64,000 nt of DNA from Herbiconiux sp. SALV-R1 (GTDB taxonomy: Bacteria > Actinomycetota > Actinomycetes > Actinomycetales > Microbacteriaceae): assembly GCF_013113715.1 (NCBI RefSeq), contig NZ_CP053344.1, positions 3,100,001-3,164,000 on the forward strand, written 5' to 3'. Position numbers and translations under genes: made by a program. Positions 24,655 to 33,595 of the stretch are shown here, in pieces (position 1 is the stretch's first letter; every line of letters begins with the position of its first letter). Under the pieces are notes generated by a model. The model worked only from the letters and a program-made list of their open reading frames with translations. It ran no database searches and was not told the origin of the DNA.

Positions 24655-26031
24655 TCAGACGGCGGCTCGCGGCGGGTACGGGAAGACGCCCGCGGGGTCG
24701 TAGCTGCGACGCACCTCGGCGAGGCGGCCGAAGACGTCGGCCGGCCAGGCGGCCTCGTACGCACCGGGCACCGAGAGATCGCCGGCGAAGTTGATGTTCG
24801 TCGAGGCCGAGATCCAAGGCCGCAGCAGCTCGGTGATGCCGTCGGCCACCCGCGGGAGCACGGTGTCGAACAGCCCGGGGTCGGGTGCCCCGATCATCAC
24901 CATCGTGTAGCCGGCGTCACGACCGCCGACCGCGCTGCCCCCGGGCACGTCGCGGGAGGTGGCGCCGCCCACGTGCCGCAGTTCGGCGGCGATGAGCGGC
25001 AGCTCGCGCCCGGGCCCGAACGCCTCGAGGAAGGCGTCGACGAAGCCGTCGTCGACGGAGTCGAGCATCATGCCCCTGTCCCACACCGGGCCCGGCTGGT
25101 CGGGGTCGTTGTGCACCATCGCCACGGCGGCAGCGGGCATCACGTCGACGGCACCGAGGAACGCGGGAGCGACGTCGCGGAGAGGCTGGAAGACGGCAGC
25201 TCCCGCCTCCGAGTCGCCGAGGTAGGCGAAGCGCAGCGAGACGGCGGTCTTCCCCCGCAGCGGAGCGGGGATCTCGTCGAAGGGCGGGAAGCGCACCACG
25301 GCGACGGAGGAGGTCGCCTCCACCGGGGCGGTCTCGGTGAACGCGGCCCAGGCCCGCAGCACGGCGGGGATGTGCTCGGCGTCGAAGAACAGGGAGCCCC
25401 CGTAGAAGGAGGTGAGCGGCACCAGCTCGAACTCGATCGAGGTCACCACCCCGAGTCCGCCCTTGCCGCCGCGGAGCGCCCAGAACATCTCGGGATGCGA
25501 CGACTCCGACGCCGTGACGAGCTCGCCCCCCGCCGTCACCACCCGGAACGAGCGCACCCAGTCGGAGGAGAAGCCGAGCGTGCGGGCGAACGGCCCGAGG
25601 CCGCCCCCGGTCGTGTAGCCGACCACGCCCACGCTGTCGCTCGACCCGGTCACGGGTGCGAGACCGTGCTCGGCCGCCGCTGCTACGACGGGGCGCCAGC
25701 GCAGCCCCGCCCCCACGGTCGCCCGACGGGTCTCGGGGTCGATGTCGAGCTGATCGAGCCGCGAGGTGGTGACGAGCACGCCGTCGACGACGGGGCTGAA
25801 GCCGCCGTGCCCGGTGGCGAGCACGCGCACGGGCAGGCCGTGCCGGGTCGCGAAGCGCACGGCGGCGACCACGTCGGCCTCGCTCGCGGCGCCGACGACG
25901 AGGTCGGGGTCGTGCACGACCGTGGTGTTGAAGCCGGCGACTTCTGCCGGGAGGGCGGCGTCGCCCCGGGCGAACAGCGGCCCGTCGAGGGAGGTGGAGA
26001 GGGTGTCGAGGTCATCTGCGGTGAAGGTCAT
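24655..26031 (-). CDS. FAD-binding oxidoreductase, BBE-like (PCMH type)
   Basis: This 458-residue protein has an FAD-binding PCMH domain: A-T-G-H-G-G-F-S-P carries a candidate His for 8-alpha covalent flavin attachment, and V-G-Y-T-T-G-G-G-L-G is the second flavin loop. The Cys that makes bicovalent flavin in berberine-bridge enzymes is absent. The C-terminal berberine/BBE strand ends R-S-Y-D-P-A-G-V-F-P. The family oxidises sugars, alcohols or secondary metabolites with O2; the substrate is unknown. TACTGT lies 7 nt upstream of the ATG at 26029-26031, so the transcript is probably leaderless. No signal peptide is seen. Confidence 0.85.
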   Translation of the reverse strand: MTFTADDLDTLSTSLDGPLFARGDAALPAEVAGFNTTVVHDPDLVVGAASEADVVAAVRFATRHGLPVRVLATGHGGFSPVVDGVLVTTSRLDQLDIDPETRRATVGAGLRWRPVVAAAAEHGLAPVTGSSDSVGVVGYTTGGGLGPFARTLGFSSDWVRSFRVVTAGGELVTASESSHPEMFWALRGGKGGLGVVTSIEFELVPLTSFYGGSLFFDAEHIPAVLRAWAAFTETAPVEATSSVAVVRFPPFDEIPAPLRGKTAVSLRFAYLGDSEAGAAVFQPLRDVAPAFLGAVDVMPAAAVAMVHNDPDQPGPVWDRGMMLDSVDDGFVDAFLEAFGPGRELPLIAAELRHVGGATSRDVPGGSAVGGRDAGYTMVMIGAPDPGLFDTVLPRVADGITELLRPWISASTNINFAGDLSVPGAYEAAWPADVFGRLAEVRRSYDPAGVFPYPPRAAV

Positions 26032-26083
26032 GCCTGGAACAGTAGCGACGGGGTCTCGCCCGTCGACGGTGTCGCAGGGCCCT

Positions 26084-27541
26084 TCAACGTTCGCGCAATC
26101 GCTGCAATCCCGCGAGCTCGCGCGCCATGATGCGCACCGCCTCCTCGAAGCGCCCCGGGGCGGGCCCGGAGTAGTTCAGTCGCACGTGCGACTCCGGGTC
26201 CTCAGCCGGGAACCATTCGGGCCCCGGCGAGATGAGCACGCCCGCGCGGGCGCACGCCTCGACATAGGTGGTCGACTCGACGCCGTCGGGCAGGCGCAGC
26301 CAGAGGTTGAGTCCACCGCGGGGCACCGAGGTGAGGGTTCCCGGCGGCAGGAGTTCGTCGACGAGCCCGGCCAGGGCGTCGCGGCGGGTGCGGAGCTGTT
26401 CGCGCATCCGTCTGAGATGCGGGTGCCAGGCCGGCGAGGAGACGACTTCGAGAGCGGCGGTCTGCAGCACACCGCTCACGTAGAGGCCGTCGACCACGCG
26501 ATCGGTGAGGATGCGCGACCGCGCCGCCCCGCGAGCGACGACGGCGGCGATGCGCACGGCGGGCGACACGCTCTTGGTGAGCGACCGCACCGAGACGACG
26601 TGCCCGTCGACGTCGCGGGTGGCCACGGGCCGCACCGGGGCGTCGAGGGCGAAGTCGTGGGCCCAGTCGTCTTCGATGAGGAACGCGCCGTGCGCCCGCA
26701 CCACCTCGAGCAGCGCTGTGGCGTCGGCCTCCGTCCAGCTGGTGCCGGTGGGGTTGGCGAAATGCGGCATGGCGTAGAAGAGGCGGGCCCTGGTGCGCTC
26801 GAAGGTCTCGGCGAGGTCGACCGGGTCGACGGCGGCCCAGCCGTGGCCGGTCGACGGCGCGGGCGACGGCCGCCGCGGCACCGGCACCACCTCGAGCCCC
26901 GCCTGGCGCGCCGCGGCGATCGCCCCCCAATACCCCGGCGACTCCATCACGATCGCGTCGCCAGGCCGCGCCAGCGAGCGGAACACCGACGACAGGGCGC
27001 TCTGCCCGCCCGGCATCACCACGACGTCGGCGGCGGTGGGCGCCGACCCCGTGGCGGGGGTGGCCTCGGCGAGCTCTTCGGCGAACCACGAGCGCAGCTC
27101 GGCGAGACCGGATGCGGGCGGCCGGTCGAGCGCACTCCGCGTTCGGGCCGCCCGGGCGAGGGCGTTCTGCACCGCGCGCACGGGAAGGAGGTCGTCGACG
27201 GGGTACCCGCTGTGCAGCGCGATCACGTCGTCGGACGGCGTCTGCAACGTCGACCCGACCACCGCGCCCTGCGCCCGCGCCGCGCCGAGCGCCGCGGTCT
27301 GCCAGGAGAGGTCGGCGCGCGACGCGGGCCGCGCCCGCCGCACGAAGGTGCCGGCACCCGGCCGTGACTCGACGAGCCCCTCGCGCACCAGAGCCCGCAC
27401 GGCGTGCTGCACGGTGACGGGGCTCGCGGCAAAGCGCTCGACGAGCGCGCGGGTGGAGGGCAGGCGGCTGCCCGCGGCGAGCCCGGCGATCTCGCGACGG
27501 AGCTCTTCGGCGATCCGCGCCGAACTGCTACTCTGACCCAT
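26084..27541 (-). CDS. MocR-type GntR/aminotransferase regulator
   Basis: This is a 485-residue PdxR/MocR protein. Residues 8-75 form a GntR winged helix (S-R-L-P-S-T-R-A-L-V-E-R-F, V-T-V-Q-H-A-V, G-A-G-T-F-V), linked to a fold-type I aminotransferase domain from about 110. The pyridoxal phosphate lysine is in S-L-T-K-S-V-S-P, and N-P-T-G-T-S with D-D-W are also present. It would be a PLP- and amino-acid-responsive repressor or activator. The ATG at 27539-27541 shares three bases with the divergent ATG of the EamA exporter at 27540. A frame extending far upstream exists but is antisense to that gene. The natural target is the exporter. Confidence 0.88.
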   Translation of the reverse strand: MGQSSSSARIAEELRREIAGLAAGSRLPSTRALVERFAASPVTVQHAVRALVREGLVESRPGAGTFVRRARPASRADLSWQTAALGAARAQGAVVGSTLQTPSDDVIALHSGYPVDDLLPVRAVQNALARAARTRSALDRPPASGLAELRSWFAEELAEATPATGSAPTAADVVVMPGGQSALSSVFRSLARPGDAIVMESPGYWGAIAAARQAGLEVVPVPRRPSPAPSTGHGWAAVDPVDLAETFERTRARLFYAMPHFANPTGTSWTEADATALLEVVRAHGAFLIEDDWAHDFALDAPVRPVATRDVDGHVVSVRSLTKSVSPAVRIAAVVARGAARSRILTDRVVDGLYVSGVLQTAALEVVSSPAWHPHLRRMREQLRTRRDALAGLVDELLPPGTLTSVPRGGLNLWLRLPDGVESTTYVEACARAGVLISPGPEWFPAEDPESHVRLNYSGPAPGRFEEAVRIMARELAGLQRLRER

Positions 27542-27555
27542 GAAGCCTGATGATA
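27529..27555. promoter_or_regulatory. Two interlocked leaderless promoters at the MocR/EamA junction
   Basis: TACTCT (27529-27534, plus) lies 5 nt before the EamA ATG at 27540. TATCAT (27550-27555, minus strand) lies 8 nt before the MocR ATG at 27541. Each -10 box sits inside the other gene's first codons. Confidence 0.5.
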
Positions 27556-28475
27556 GCGCTACTGCAGCGCCACCCCGACCGCTACCGCCCGCGCCCACCC
27601 GCGTGCGCGCCGCCGGAGTCGCGTGGGGCTTCGCCGGAGTGCTCGCCTTCTCGTTCACCCTCCCTTTCACGAAGGTCGCGGTCGAGACCCTCGACCCGCT
27701 CGCCGTGGGCGCGGGCCGGGCGGTCGTCGCCGCTGTGCTCGGTGCCGTCGTGCTCGCGGTCACCCGGTCGCCGCTGCCCGCCCGCCGACTGTGGCCGCGC
27801 ATCCTGCTTGTGGCCGCCGGGGTGGTGGTGGGCTTTCCGTTCCTCACTTCGTTCGCCCTGCAGACGGCACCCGCGAGCCACGGCGCCGTCGTGATCGGGC
27901 TGCTCCCGGCGGCGACCGCCGTGGTCGCGGTGCTGCGCGGCCGCGAGCGGCCCAGCCGCCTGTTCTGGGTGGCGTCGATCGCCGGGGCCGTCGCGGTGAT
28001 CGCCTTCACCGTCGTGGAGTCGGGTGGCTTCGGCGGGCTGCACGTCTCCGACCTGCTGCTGCTCGGCGCCGTCGTCGCCGCGGGCACCGGCTACGCCGAG
28101 GGCGCCCTGCTGGCGCGCGAGATCGGTTCGTGGCAGGTCATCTGCTGGGCCCTGCTCGCAGCCTCACCCGTGATGCTCGTGCTGACGGGGGTCTCGGTGC
28201 TGCAGCATCCGCCGACCGCACCGCTCCAGGGCTGGCTCGCGTTCGCCTACCTCGCCGGCGTCAGCATGTTCCTCGGCTTCTTTGCGTGGTACCGCGGCCT
28301 CGCCATCGGTCCGATCGCGTCGATCGGGCAGATCCAGCTGGTGCAGCCGGTGCTCACGCTGGTGTGGGCGGCGCTGCTGCTCGGCGAGCCGCTCACCGTC
28401 ACCACGGCCGTCGGCGCGCTGGCGGTGGTGGCGTGCGCCGCCCTCGCGGTGCGGTCGCGCATCCGTCGTTCCTGA
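27540..28475 (+). CDS. EamA/DMT family exporter, partner of the MocR regulator
   Basis: This 311-residue membrane protein has ten helices in two EamA repeats (G-V-A-W-G-F-A-G-V-L-A-F-S and the second repeat with P-I-A-S-I-G-Q-I-Q-L-V-Q-P). MocR-EamA pairs usually export an amino acid or related metabolite; the substrate is unknown. The start chosen is the ATG at 27540, giving a 20-residue Pro-rich tail before helix 1. A GTG at 27603 would give a shorter, equally good membrane protein, so the start is not certain. Confidence 0.85.
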   Translation: MKPDDSATAAPPRPLPPAPTRVRAAGVAWGFAGVLAFSFTLPFTKVAVETLDPLAVGAGRAVVAAVLGAVVLAVTRSPLPARRLWPRILLVAAGVVVGFPFLTSFALQTAPASHGAVVIGLLPAATAVVAVLRGRERPSRLFWVASIAGAVAVIAFTVVESGGFGGLHVSDLLLLGAVVAAGTGYAEGALLAREIGSWQVICWALLAASPVMLVLTGVSVLQHPPTAPLQGWLAFAYLAGVSMFLGFFAWYRGLAIGPIASIGQIQLVQPVLTLVWAALLLGEPLTVTTAVGALAVVACAALAVRSRIRRS

Positions 28476-28519
28476 GCCGGCCCGAGCCGGCCCGACCCGA
28501 ACCGAGTCGACGGATGCGC
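28457..28519. terminator. Stem of inverted CGGATGCG octamers between convergent genes
   Basis: GCGCATCCGTCG (28457-28468) and CGACGGATGCGC (28508-28519) are perfect 12-bp arms 39 nt apart. The first arm lies in the last codons of the EamA exporter, and the second 20 nt before the convergent fprA stop. Confidence 0.55.
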
Positions 28520-28538
28520 GCCCGCGCCGGCAGAAGCG

Positions 28539-29897
28539 TCAGGCTCGCGAGATGGTCACCATCTCGTCGCGGGGCACGACCTTCACGCGCACGCGTGGGT
28601 GCGCATCCGTCTCGCCGAGCGAGAGCTCGTGCTGGTCGAGCTTGTGCCAGCCCTCGAGGTCGGTGTACTCGACGCCGCGCGACTCGAGCAGGGCGGGCAC
28701 GGCCTCCTCGGCGGGCTCGGCGGGAGTCCACCAGTTGGCCTGCTCGCGCACCAGGTGCCCGACGGTCTCCATGGCGTCGGACTTGGTGTGGCCGATGAGG
28801 CCGACCGGGCCGCGCTTGATCCAGCCGGTGGCGTAGACGCCCGGGATGATCGCGTTGTCGTCGCCCAGCACCTGCCCCTCGTGGTTCGGGATGACACCGT
28901 GGCGCTCGTCGAACGGGATGCCGTCGAGCGGCGAACCGAAGTAGCCCACGGCCCGGTAGATGGCCTGGATGGGGAGCTCGCGCACCTCACCGGTGCCGCG
29001 CACGCCGCCCGCACCGTCGGGCTCGGTGCGCTCGTAGCGGATGGCCGCGACGCGACCGCTCTCGTCGCCCACGACCTCGAGCGGCTTGGCGTAGAAGTGC
29101 AGGTGCAGGCGGCGCGAGGCCTCGCCCACGGGCCGCTCGCGCCACTGGTTCAGCACCTTGTTGATGACGAAGACCTGCTTGTTCGACTCGATCGCCGCCT
29201 TCGAGGCCTCGTCGAGCTCGAAGTCCTCGTCGTGGACGATCATGTCGACGTCGTTCATCTCGCCGAGCTCGCGCAGCTCGAGCGGGGTGAACTTCACCTG
29301 CGCAGGTCCCCGGCGGCCGAAGACGTGCACGTCGGTGACCGGGGAGGCCTTCAGCCCCTCGTACACGTTCGTGGGGATCTCGGTGACCAGCAGGTCGTCG
29401 GCGTGCTTGGCGAGGATGCGCGAGATGTCGAGCGCCACGTTGCCGTTGCCGATGACCGCCACCGACTGGGCCTCGAGCGGCCAGGTGCGCGGCACGTCGG
29501 GGTGGCCGTCGAACCAGCTCACGAAGTCGGCGGCGCCGTAGGAGCCCTCGAGGTCGATGCCGGGGATGGCGAGGGAGGCGTCGCGGATGGCGCCGGTGGC
29601 GAAGATGACGGCATTGTAGTGCTGCTTCAGGTCGTCGAGGGTGATGTCGACGCCGTAGCGCACGTTGCCGAAGAAGCGGATGACGCCCGAGTCGAGCACC
29701 TCGCGGAGGGCGGTGATGATGCCCTTGATGCGCGGGTGGTCGGGCGCGACGCCGTAGCGCACGAGGCCGTAGGGGGCGGGGAGCTGCTCGAACAGGTCGA
29801 TCGAGACGTCGAACTGACGCTCGGCCTTCACGAGCAGGTCAGCGGCGTAGATTCCGGCGGGGCCGGCACCCACGATGGCCAAACGGAGCTTGGTCAC
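28539..29897 (-). CDS. fprA: Ferredoxin/flavodoxin-NADP+ reductase, adrenodoxin-reductase type
   Basis: This 452-residue FAD enzyme has an N-terminal FAD motif V-G-A-G-P-A-G-I-Y-A, P-A-P-Y-G-L-V-R-Y-G-V-A-P-D-H typical of FprA, an NADPH-binding G-N-G-N-V-A-L-D, and a C-terminal G-W-I-K-R-G-P-x-G-L-I-G-H-T-K. It transfers electrons between NADPH and ferredoxin in the cytoplasm. The ATG at 29895-29897 follows a G/A-rich leader. It lies 46 nt downstream of the polyprenyl synthase and is likely the last gene of the menaquinone transcript. Confidence 0.93.
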   Translation of the reverse strand: MTKLRLAIVGAGPAGIYAADLLVKAERQFDVSIDLFEQLPAPYGLVRYGVAPDHPRIKGIITALREVLDSGVIRFFGNVRYGVDITLDDLKQHYNAVIFATGAIRDASLAIPGIDLEGSYGAADFVSWFDGHPDVPRTWPLEAQSVAVIGNGNVALDISRILAKHADDLLVTEIPTNVYEGLKASPVTDVHVFGRRGPAQVKFTPLELRELGEMNDVDMIVHDEDFELDEASKAAIESNKQVFVINKVLNQWRERPVGEASRRLHLHFYAKPLEVVGDESGRVAAIRYERTEPDGAGGVRGTGEVRELPIQAIYRAVGYFGSPLDGIPFDERHGVIPNHEGQVLGDDNAIIPGVYATGWIKRGPVGLIGHTKSDAMETVGHLVREQANWWTPAEPAEEAVPALLESRGVEYTDLEGWHKLDQHELSLGETDAHPRVRVKVVPRDEMVTISRA

Positions 29898-29943
29898 AGA
29901 GTGTTCCTTCGGTCGGGGATCGGCGGCAGACGGCCGCCAGGGG

Positions 29944-31026
29944 TCAGCTGGTGCGTTCGACGACGGTGTCGGCGAAGCGGATGAGGGTCTTCTTCACGGT
30001 GCCCTCGGGCAGCGGGGCGAGCGCTTCGACCGCCTCGCGCGCGTAGCGGCGCGCCTCGTCGACGGTGCGCTGCGTCACGGGGTGCTCGCGGAGCGCGCGG
30101 ATGGTCTCGTCGGAGCCCTCCGCACCGGCGGCCTCGAGGGCGTCGGGCGTGAGGCGCTCGAGCAGCGCGGTCGCCTCGGCGGCCTCCGCGGCCGACGTGC
30201 CGCCCCCGGCTGCGGCGCGCCGGAGGTACAGCACGGGCAGCGTGGCGACTCCCGCGCGGATGTCGGTGCCGGGCGTCTTGCCGGTGTCTTCGTCGGTCGG
30301 CGCGATGTCGATGACGTCGTCGACGAGCTGGAAGGCGATGCCGACCTTCTCGCCGAAGTCGCGCACGGGCTGCTCGTAGGCCGACGACCCGTTCGAGAAG
30401 ATGACGCCGAGCTGGCCCGAGGCCGAGATGAGCGAACCGGTCTTGTCCGCGAGCACCCTGATGTAGTGGTCGACGGGGTCGTCGCCCTCGGCGGGGCCGA
30501 TGGTCTCGAGCAGCTGGCCGAGGCAGAGGCGCTCGAAGGTGTCGGCCTGCAGACGGATGGCCCGCTCCCCGAGCTGGGCGAGCAGGGCGCTGGCCCTCGC
30601 GAACAGCAGGTCGCCGGCGAGGATGGCGACCGAGTTGCCCCACTTGTATTGGGCGCTCGGCACCCCGCGGCGCTGGTCGGCATCGTCCATCACGTCGTCG
30701 TGGTAGAGCGAGGCGAGGTGGGTGAGCTCGATGGAGGCGGCAGCGGTGACGACCTCGGGCGTGACGCCGTCGCCAAGCTGGGCCGTGAGGAAGGCGAGGG
30801 TGGGGCGCACCCGTTTGCCGCCGGCCTCGAGCAGGTACTTCGAGACGGCGTCGATGATGCCGCCGGCGAAACGGGTCTCCGCTTTGAGGCGCTCCTCGAG
30901 CTCGTCGATGCTGTCTTCGATGAGGCGGGCGGTGCGGCGGTCGTCGCCGGTGGAGAACAGCCGGTCGGCAAGGGTGAGAGGAGTCGACCGGCCGGGGGCA
31001 CGGCGAAGGCGGGAGGGCACGGACAT
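29944..31026 (-). CDS. Polyprenyl diphosphate synthase for the menaquinone side chain
   Basis: This 360-residue trans-isoprenyl synthase has G-G-K-R-V-R-P, the first aspartate-rich motif D-D-V-M-D-D, and the second motif D-D-V-I-D-I. It extends an allylic primer with isopentenyl diphosphate to a long all-trans chain, probably C35-C50, as a soluble enzyme. The ATG at 31024-31026 has a purine-rich ribosome site inside the end of menG, 4 nt away; a longer frame to 31065 overlaps menG more and is less likely. The context (menG, isochorismate synthase) fixes the role as menaquinone biosynthesis. Confidence 0.9.
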   Translation of the reverse strand: MSVPSRLRRAPGRSTPLTLADRLFSTGDDRRTARLIEDSIDELEERLKAETRFAGGIIDAVSKYLLEAGGKRVRPTLAFLTAQLGDGVTPEVVTAAASIELTHLASLYHDDVMDDADQRRGVPSAQYKWGNSVAILAGDLLFARASALLAQLGERAIRLQADTFERLCLGQLLETIGPAEGDDPVDHYIRVLADKTGSLISASGQLGVIFSNGSSAYEQPVRDFGEKVGIAFQLVDDVIDIAPTDEDTGKTPGTDIRAGVATLPVLYLRRAAAGGGTSAAEAAEATALLERLTPDALEAAGAEGSDETIRALREHPVTQRTVDEARRYAREAVEALAPLPEGTVKKTLIRFADTVVERTS

Positions 31027-31030
31027 CAGC

Positions 31031-31765
31031 CTACTTTTCCCCGGCGCTGAGCGGTGCCGCAGCATCCGTCGGCTTCACGCCTCGGTGCAGGGCGACGATG
31101 CCCGCGCTCAGGTCGCGGTAGCCGACGCGGGTGAACCCGGCGTCGCGCAGCCAGCCGGCCAGCTGCTTCTGGTCGGGCCAGGCCGCGATCGACTCGAAGA
31201 GGTAGTCGTAGGCGGGCACGTTCGAGGAGACCGCCTTGGCCAGGGTGGGCATGATGCGGCGCAGGTACCAGTAGTAGGCGGGGCGCAGCGGCTTCACCGG
31301 CTTCGAGAACTCGCAGATGACGATGCGGCCGCCCGGCTTCGTGACCCGGTACAGCTCGGCGAGGGCGACTTTGGGGTCGACGATGTTGCGAAGGCCGAAC
31401 GAGATGGTGACGGCGTCGAAGCTCTCGTCGTCGAACGGCAGGTTCATGCCGTCGGCGACGACGAACTCGATGTTGGGCACGGCGGCCTGACGCCGGCGGC
31501 CGACGTCGATCATGCCGGGCGAGAAGTCGGCGGCCACCACATGGGCGCCGCTCTTCGCCAGCGAGGCGCTCGAGGTGCCGGTGCCGGCCGCGAGGTCAAG
31601 CACCTTCTCGCCGGGTCGGGGGTTCACGGCCCGGGTGGTCGCCACGCGCCAGAGCACCGCGTTGCCCACCGAGAGCACGTCGTTGGTGCGGTCGTAGTGC
31701 GCGGCCACCTGGTCGAACATGGCAGAGACCTGCTCGGGTCGTTTGGTGAGGTCTGCCTTAGTCAC
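31031..31765 (-). CDS. menG: Demethylmenaquinone methyltransferase
   Basis: This 244-residue class I SAM methyltransferase is of the UbiE/MenG type. M-F-D-Q-V-A-A-H-Y-D-R-T-N-D-V-L-S is the family signature, SAM binds at L-D-L-A-A-G-T-G-T-S, and S-F-G-L-R-N follows. It methylates demethylmenaquinone at the membrane surface. The start is a GTG at 31763-31765; TAAACT ends 6 nt before it with no Shine-Dalgarno between, so the transcript is probably leaderless. It is upstream of the polyprenyl synthase and divergent from isochorismate synthase. Confidence 0.95.
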   Translation of the reverse strand: MTKADLTKRPEQVSAMFDQVAAHYDRTNDVLSVGNAVLWRVATTRAVNPRPGEKVLDLAAGTGTSSASLAKSGAHVVAADFSPGMIDVGRRRQAAVPNIEFVVADGMNLPFDDESFDAVTISFGLRNIVDPKVALAELYRVTKPGGRIVICEFSKPVKPLRPAYYWYLRRIMPTLAKAVSSNVPAYDYLFESIAAWPDQKQLAGWLRDAGFTRVGYRDLSAGIVALHRGVKPTDAAAPLSAGEK

Positions 31766-31771
31766 TCCCCC

Positions 31772-31777
31772 AGTTTA
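31772..31777 (-). promoter_or_regulatory. -10 box of leaderless menG
   Basis: TAAACT (minus strand) is followed by exactly 6 nt and the GTG start. The 88-bp gap to the divergent isochorismate synthase holds both promoters. Confidence 0.6.
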
Positions 31778-31841
31778 TGGTCGTTTGCTGCACGGCCGCT
31801 CGGTACGGGCTGCACCCCGCCCGGTCGCGCTCCGGCGGCCG

Positions 31842-31847
31842 TAAGCT
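31842..31847 (+). promoter_or_regulatory. -10 box of leaderless isochorismate synthase
   Basis: TAAGCT is followed by 6 nt (GATTCG) and the GTG start at 31854, with no ribosome site. Confidence 0.6.
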
Positions 31848-31853
31848 GATTCG

Positions 31854-33104
31854 GTGAGCGATACAGCGCATCCTGGTGCCCGGCTTCGCGTCGAGACGAC
31901 GAAGGTCGACGACCTGAAGCTCCTCCTCCCTCTTCTCGACCCGCGGCATCCGCTGGTCTGGATGCGCAAGGGCCAGGGCATCGCCGGAGTCGGCGAGGCG
32001 CTTCGGCTCGAGTTCAGCGGGCCCGACCGCATGGTCGACGCGTGCGGGGCGTGGAGAGAGGTGGTGCAGCAGGCGACGGTGATCGACCCGCTGCAGCTGC
32101 CCGGCACCGGCCTCGTCGCCTTCGGCAGCTTCGCGTTCGCCGACCGCTCCGCGGCCACGAGCGTTCTCATCGTGCCGCGCCTTCTGCTGGGCAAGCGCGA
32201 CGGCAACTACTGGGTGACCAAGGTCACGGTCGACGACGAACCCGCCGGCGACGTCGCCATGCCCGTCGCCCGCCCGCTCGGCCAGGAGTACCGCATCTCG
32301 CTGCTACCCGGGGCGATGACCCCGGAGGCGTTCCGTGAGGCGGTGGATGCTGCGGTCGCCCGCATCGCCGACCACCAGCTCAGCAAGGTGGTGCTGGCGC
32401 GCGACCTCACCGGCCACCTGCCCGCCGGCGGCGACCTGCGCCGGCCGCTCACCGACCTCGCGCTCGGCTACCCCGACTGCTGGACCTACGCCGTCGACGG
32501 CTTCGTCGGCTCGAGCCCCGAGACCCTGGTGAGCGTCTCGCACGGCACCGTGAAGGCGCGCGTGCTCGCCGGAACCACCTCGCGGGGAGCGGATGCGGAG
32601 GCAGACCACGACCGGGCCGTCGCCCTGGCCACAAGTGCGAAAGACCTCGACGAGCACGGCTTCGCAGTGACCAGCGTGGTCGCGGCCCTCGCTCCCCACA
32701 GCCGCAACCTCGTCACCAGCGAGCTGCCGTTCACGCTGAAGCTGCCGAACCTGTGGCACCTCGCCAGCGACGTGGTGGGCACGCTCTCCGACGGGTCGAC
32801 CTCGCTCGACCTCATCGCGGCACTGCACCCCACCGCCGCCGTCGCGGGCACGCCCACCCCCGACGCCCTCGCCCTCATCGACGAGCTCGAGCCCTTCGAC
32901 CGCGGCCGCTACGCCGGCCCCGTGGGCTGGGTGGGTGCCGACGGCGACGGCGAGTGGGCGGTGGCGCTGCGCTCGGCGCAGGTCGACGAGAACGGCGACA
33001 TCACCGCCTACGCGGGCTGCGGCATCGTCGCCGATTCGGTCGCGGAGCGGGAGTACCTCGAGACGAAGATGAAGTTCCGCCCCATCGTCGAGGCCTTCGG
33101 CTGA
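31854..33104 (+). CDS. menF: Isochorismate synthase
   Basis: This 416-residue chorismate-binding enzyme is of the MenF/EntC family. The C-terminal catalytic half includes S-K-V-V-L-A-R-D-L, F-V-G-S-S-P-E-T-L, L-A-G-T-T-S-R-G, and the E-L-x-P-F-D-R-G-R-Y-A-G-P-V-G-W signature with A-G-C-G-I-V at the end. It converts chorismate to isochorismate in the first committed step of menaquinone synthesis. It is divergent from menG, with which it shares a compact promoter region. The gene starts with GTG, apparently without a leader. Confidence 0.93.
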   Translation: MSDTAHPGARLRVETTKVDDLKLLLPLLDPRHPLVWMRKGQGIAGVGEALRLEFSGPDRMVDACGAWREVVQQATVIDPLQLPGTGLVAFGSFAFADRSAATSVLIVPRLLLGKRDGNYWVTKVTVDDEPAGDVAMPVARPLGQEYRISLLPGAMTPEAFREAVDAAVARIADHQLSKVVLARDLTGHLPAGGDLRRPLTDLALGYPDCWTYAVDGFVGSSPETLVSVSHGTVKARVLAGTTSRGADAEADHDRAVALATSAKDLDEHGFAVTSVVAALAPHSRNLVTSELPFTLKLPNLWHLASDVVGTLSDGSTSLDLIAALHPTAAVAGTPTPDALALIDELEPFDRGRYAGPVGWVGADGDGEWAVALRSAQVDENGDITAYAGCGIVADSVAEREYLETKMKFRPIVEAFG

Positions 33105-33106
33105 GC

Positions 33107-33418
33107 GTGAGGAAGCGCGGCGGCACCAGCTCGGGATCGGAGCCGGAGCGCACGGCGATCGCGTGGCAACGTGGGGCGCTGTCGACGGCGATGATCGCGC
33201 TGCTGCTCGCGTTCGCGTGCCTCCGCGGCGGCTTCCTCATCGGCACGGCCATCGCCGGCCTCGTCGCCGTCGGCGCCGGCGCCACCCTCTTCGCCGTCCG
33301 CCGCCGCGCCGCCCGCCACGACAAGACCCCCGCCTGGACCCCCCTCACCCGCGTCGCCCTGATCCTCCTCGCCACCGCCATCCTCGCCGGCACCCTCGCC
33401 CTCCTCTTCCTCCTCTGA
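33107..33418 (+). CDS. DUF202-family small membrane protein
   Basis: This 103-residue protein starts with a GTG two bases after the menF stop and is probably co-transcribed. P-E-R-T-A-I-A-W-Q-R-G-A-L-S at residues 13-26 is the DUF202 signature, followed by two helices, a basic loop R-R-R-A-A-R-H-D-K, and a third helix at the C-terminus. The family has no established function. The gene-free stretch that follows (33419-33595) holds one octamer at 33497 and nothing else recognisable. Confidence 0.75.
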   Translation: MRKRGGTSSGSEPERTAIAWQRGALSTAMIALLLAFACLRGGFLIGTAIAGLVAVGAGATLFAVRRRAARHDKTPAWTPLTRVALILLATAILAGTLALLFLL

Positions 33419-33595
33419 GGGGTGGGGCGCAGCGCAGCTGCCTACGCCGGGTCCACTGATCGCCCAGGCCCGCCACTGGCGTAGCGCCTCCCGACCCGCA
33501 TCCGTCACGATCTATCGGCCTCAGTTCGGCATCTCACTACCGCGACGCCGATGGTGGGTCGACACGCGGGATTGTTCGACTACCGCCCCCCACCC

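Noticed and set aside
28599-29984. Long plus-strand frame opposite fprA
   Set aside because: Composition is typical of an antisense shadow in high-GC DNA (runs of V, G, A, E, D, R), and fprA on the other strand is unmistakable.
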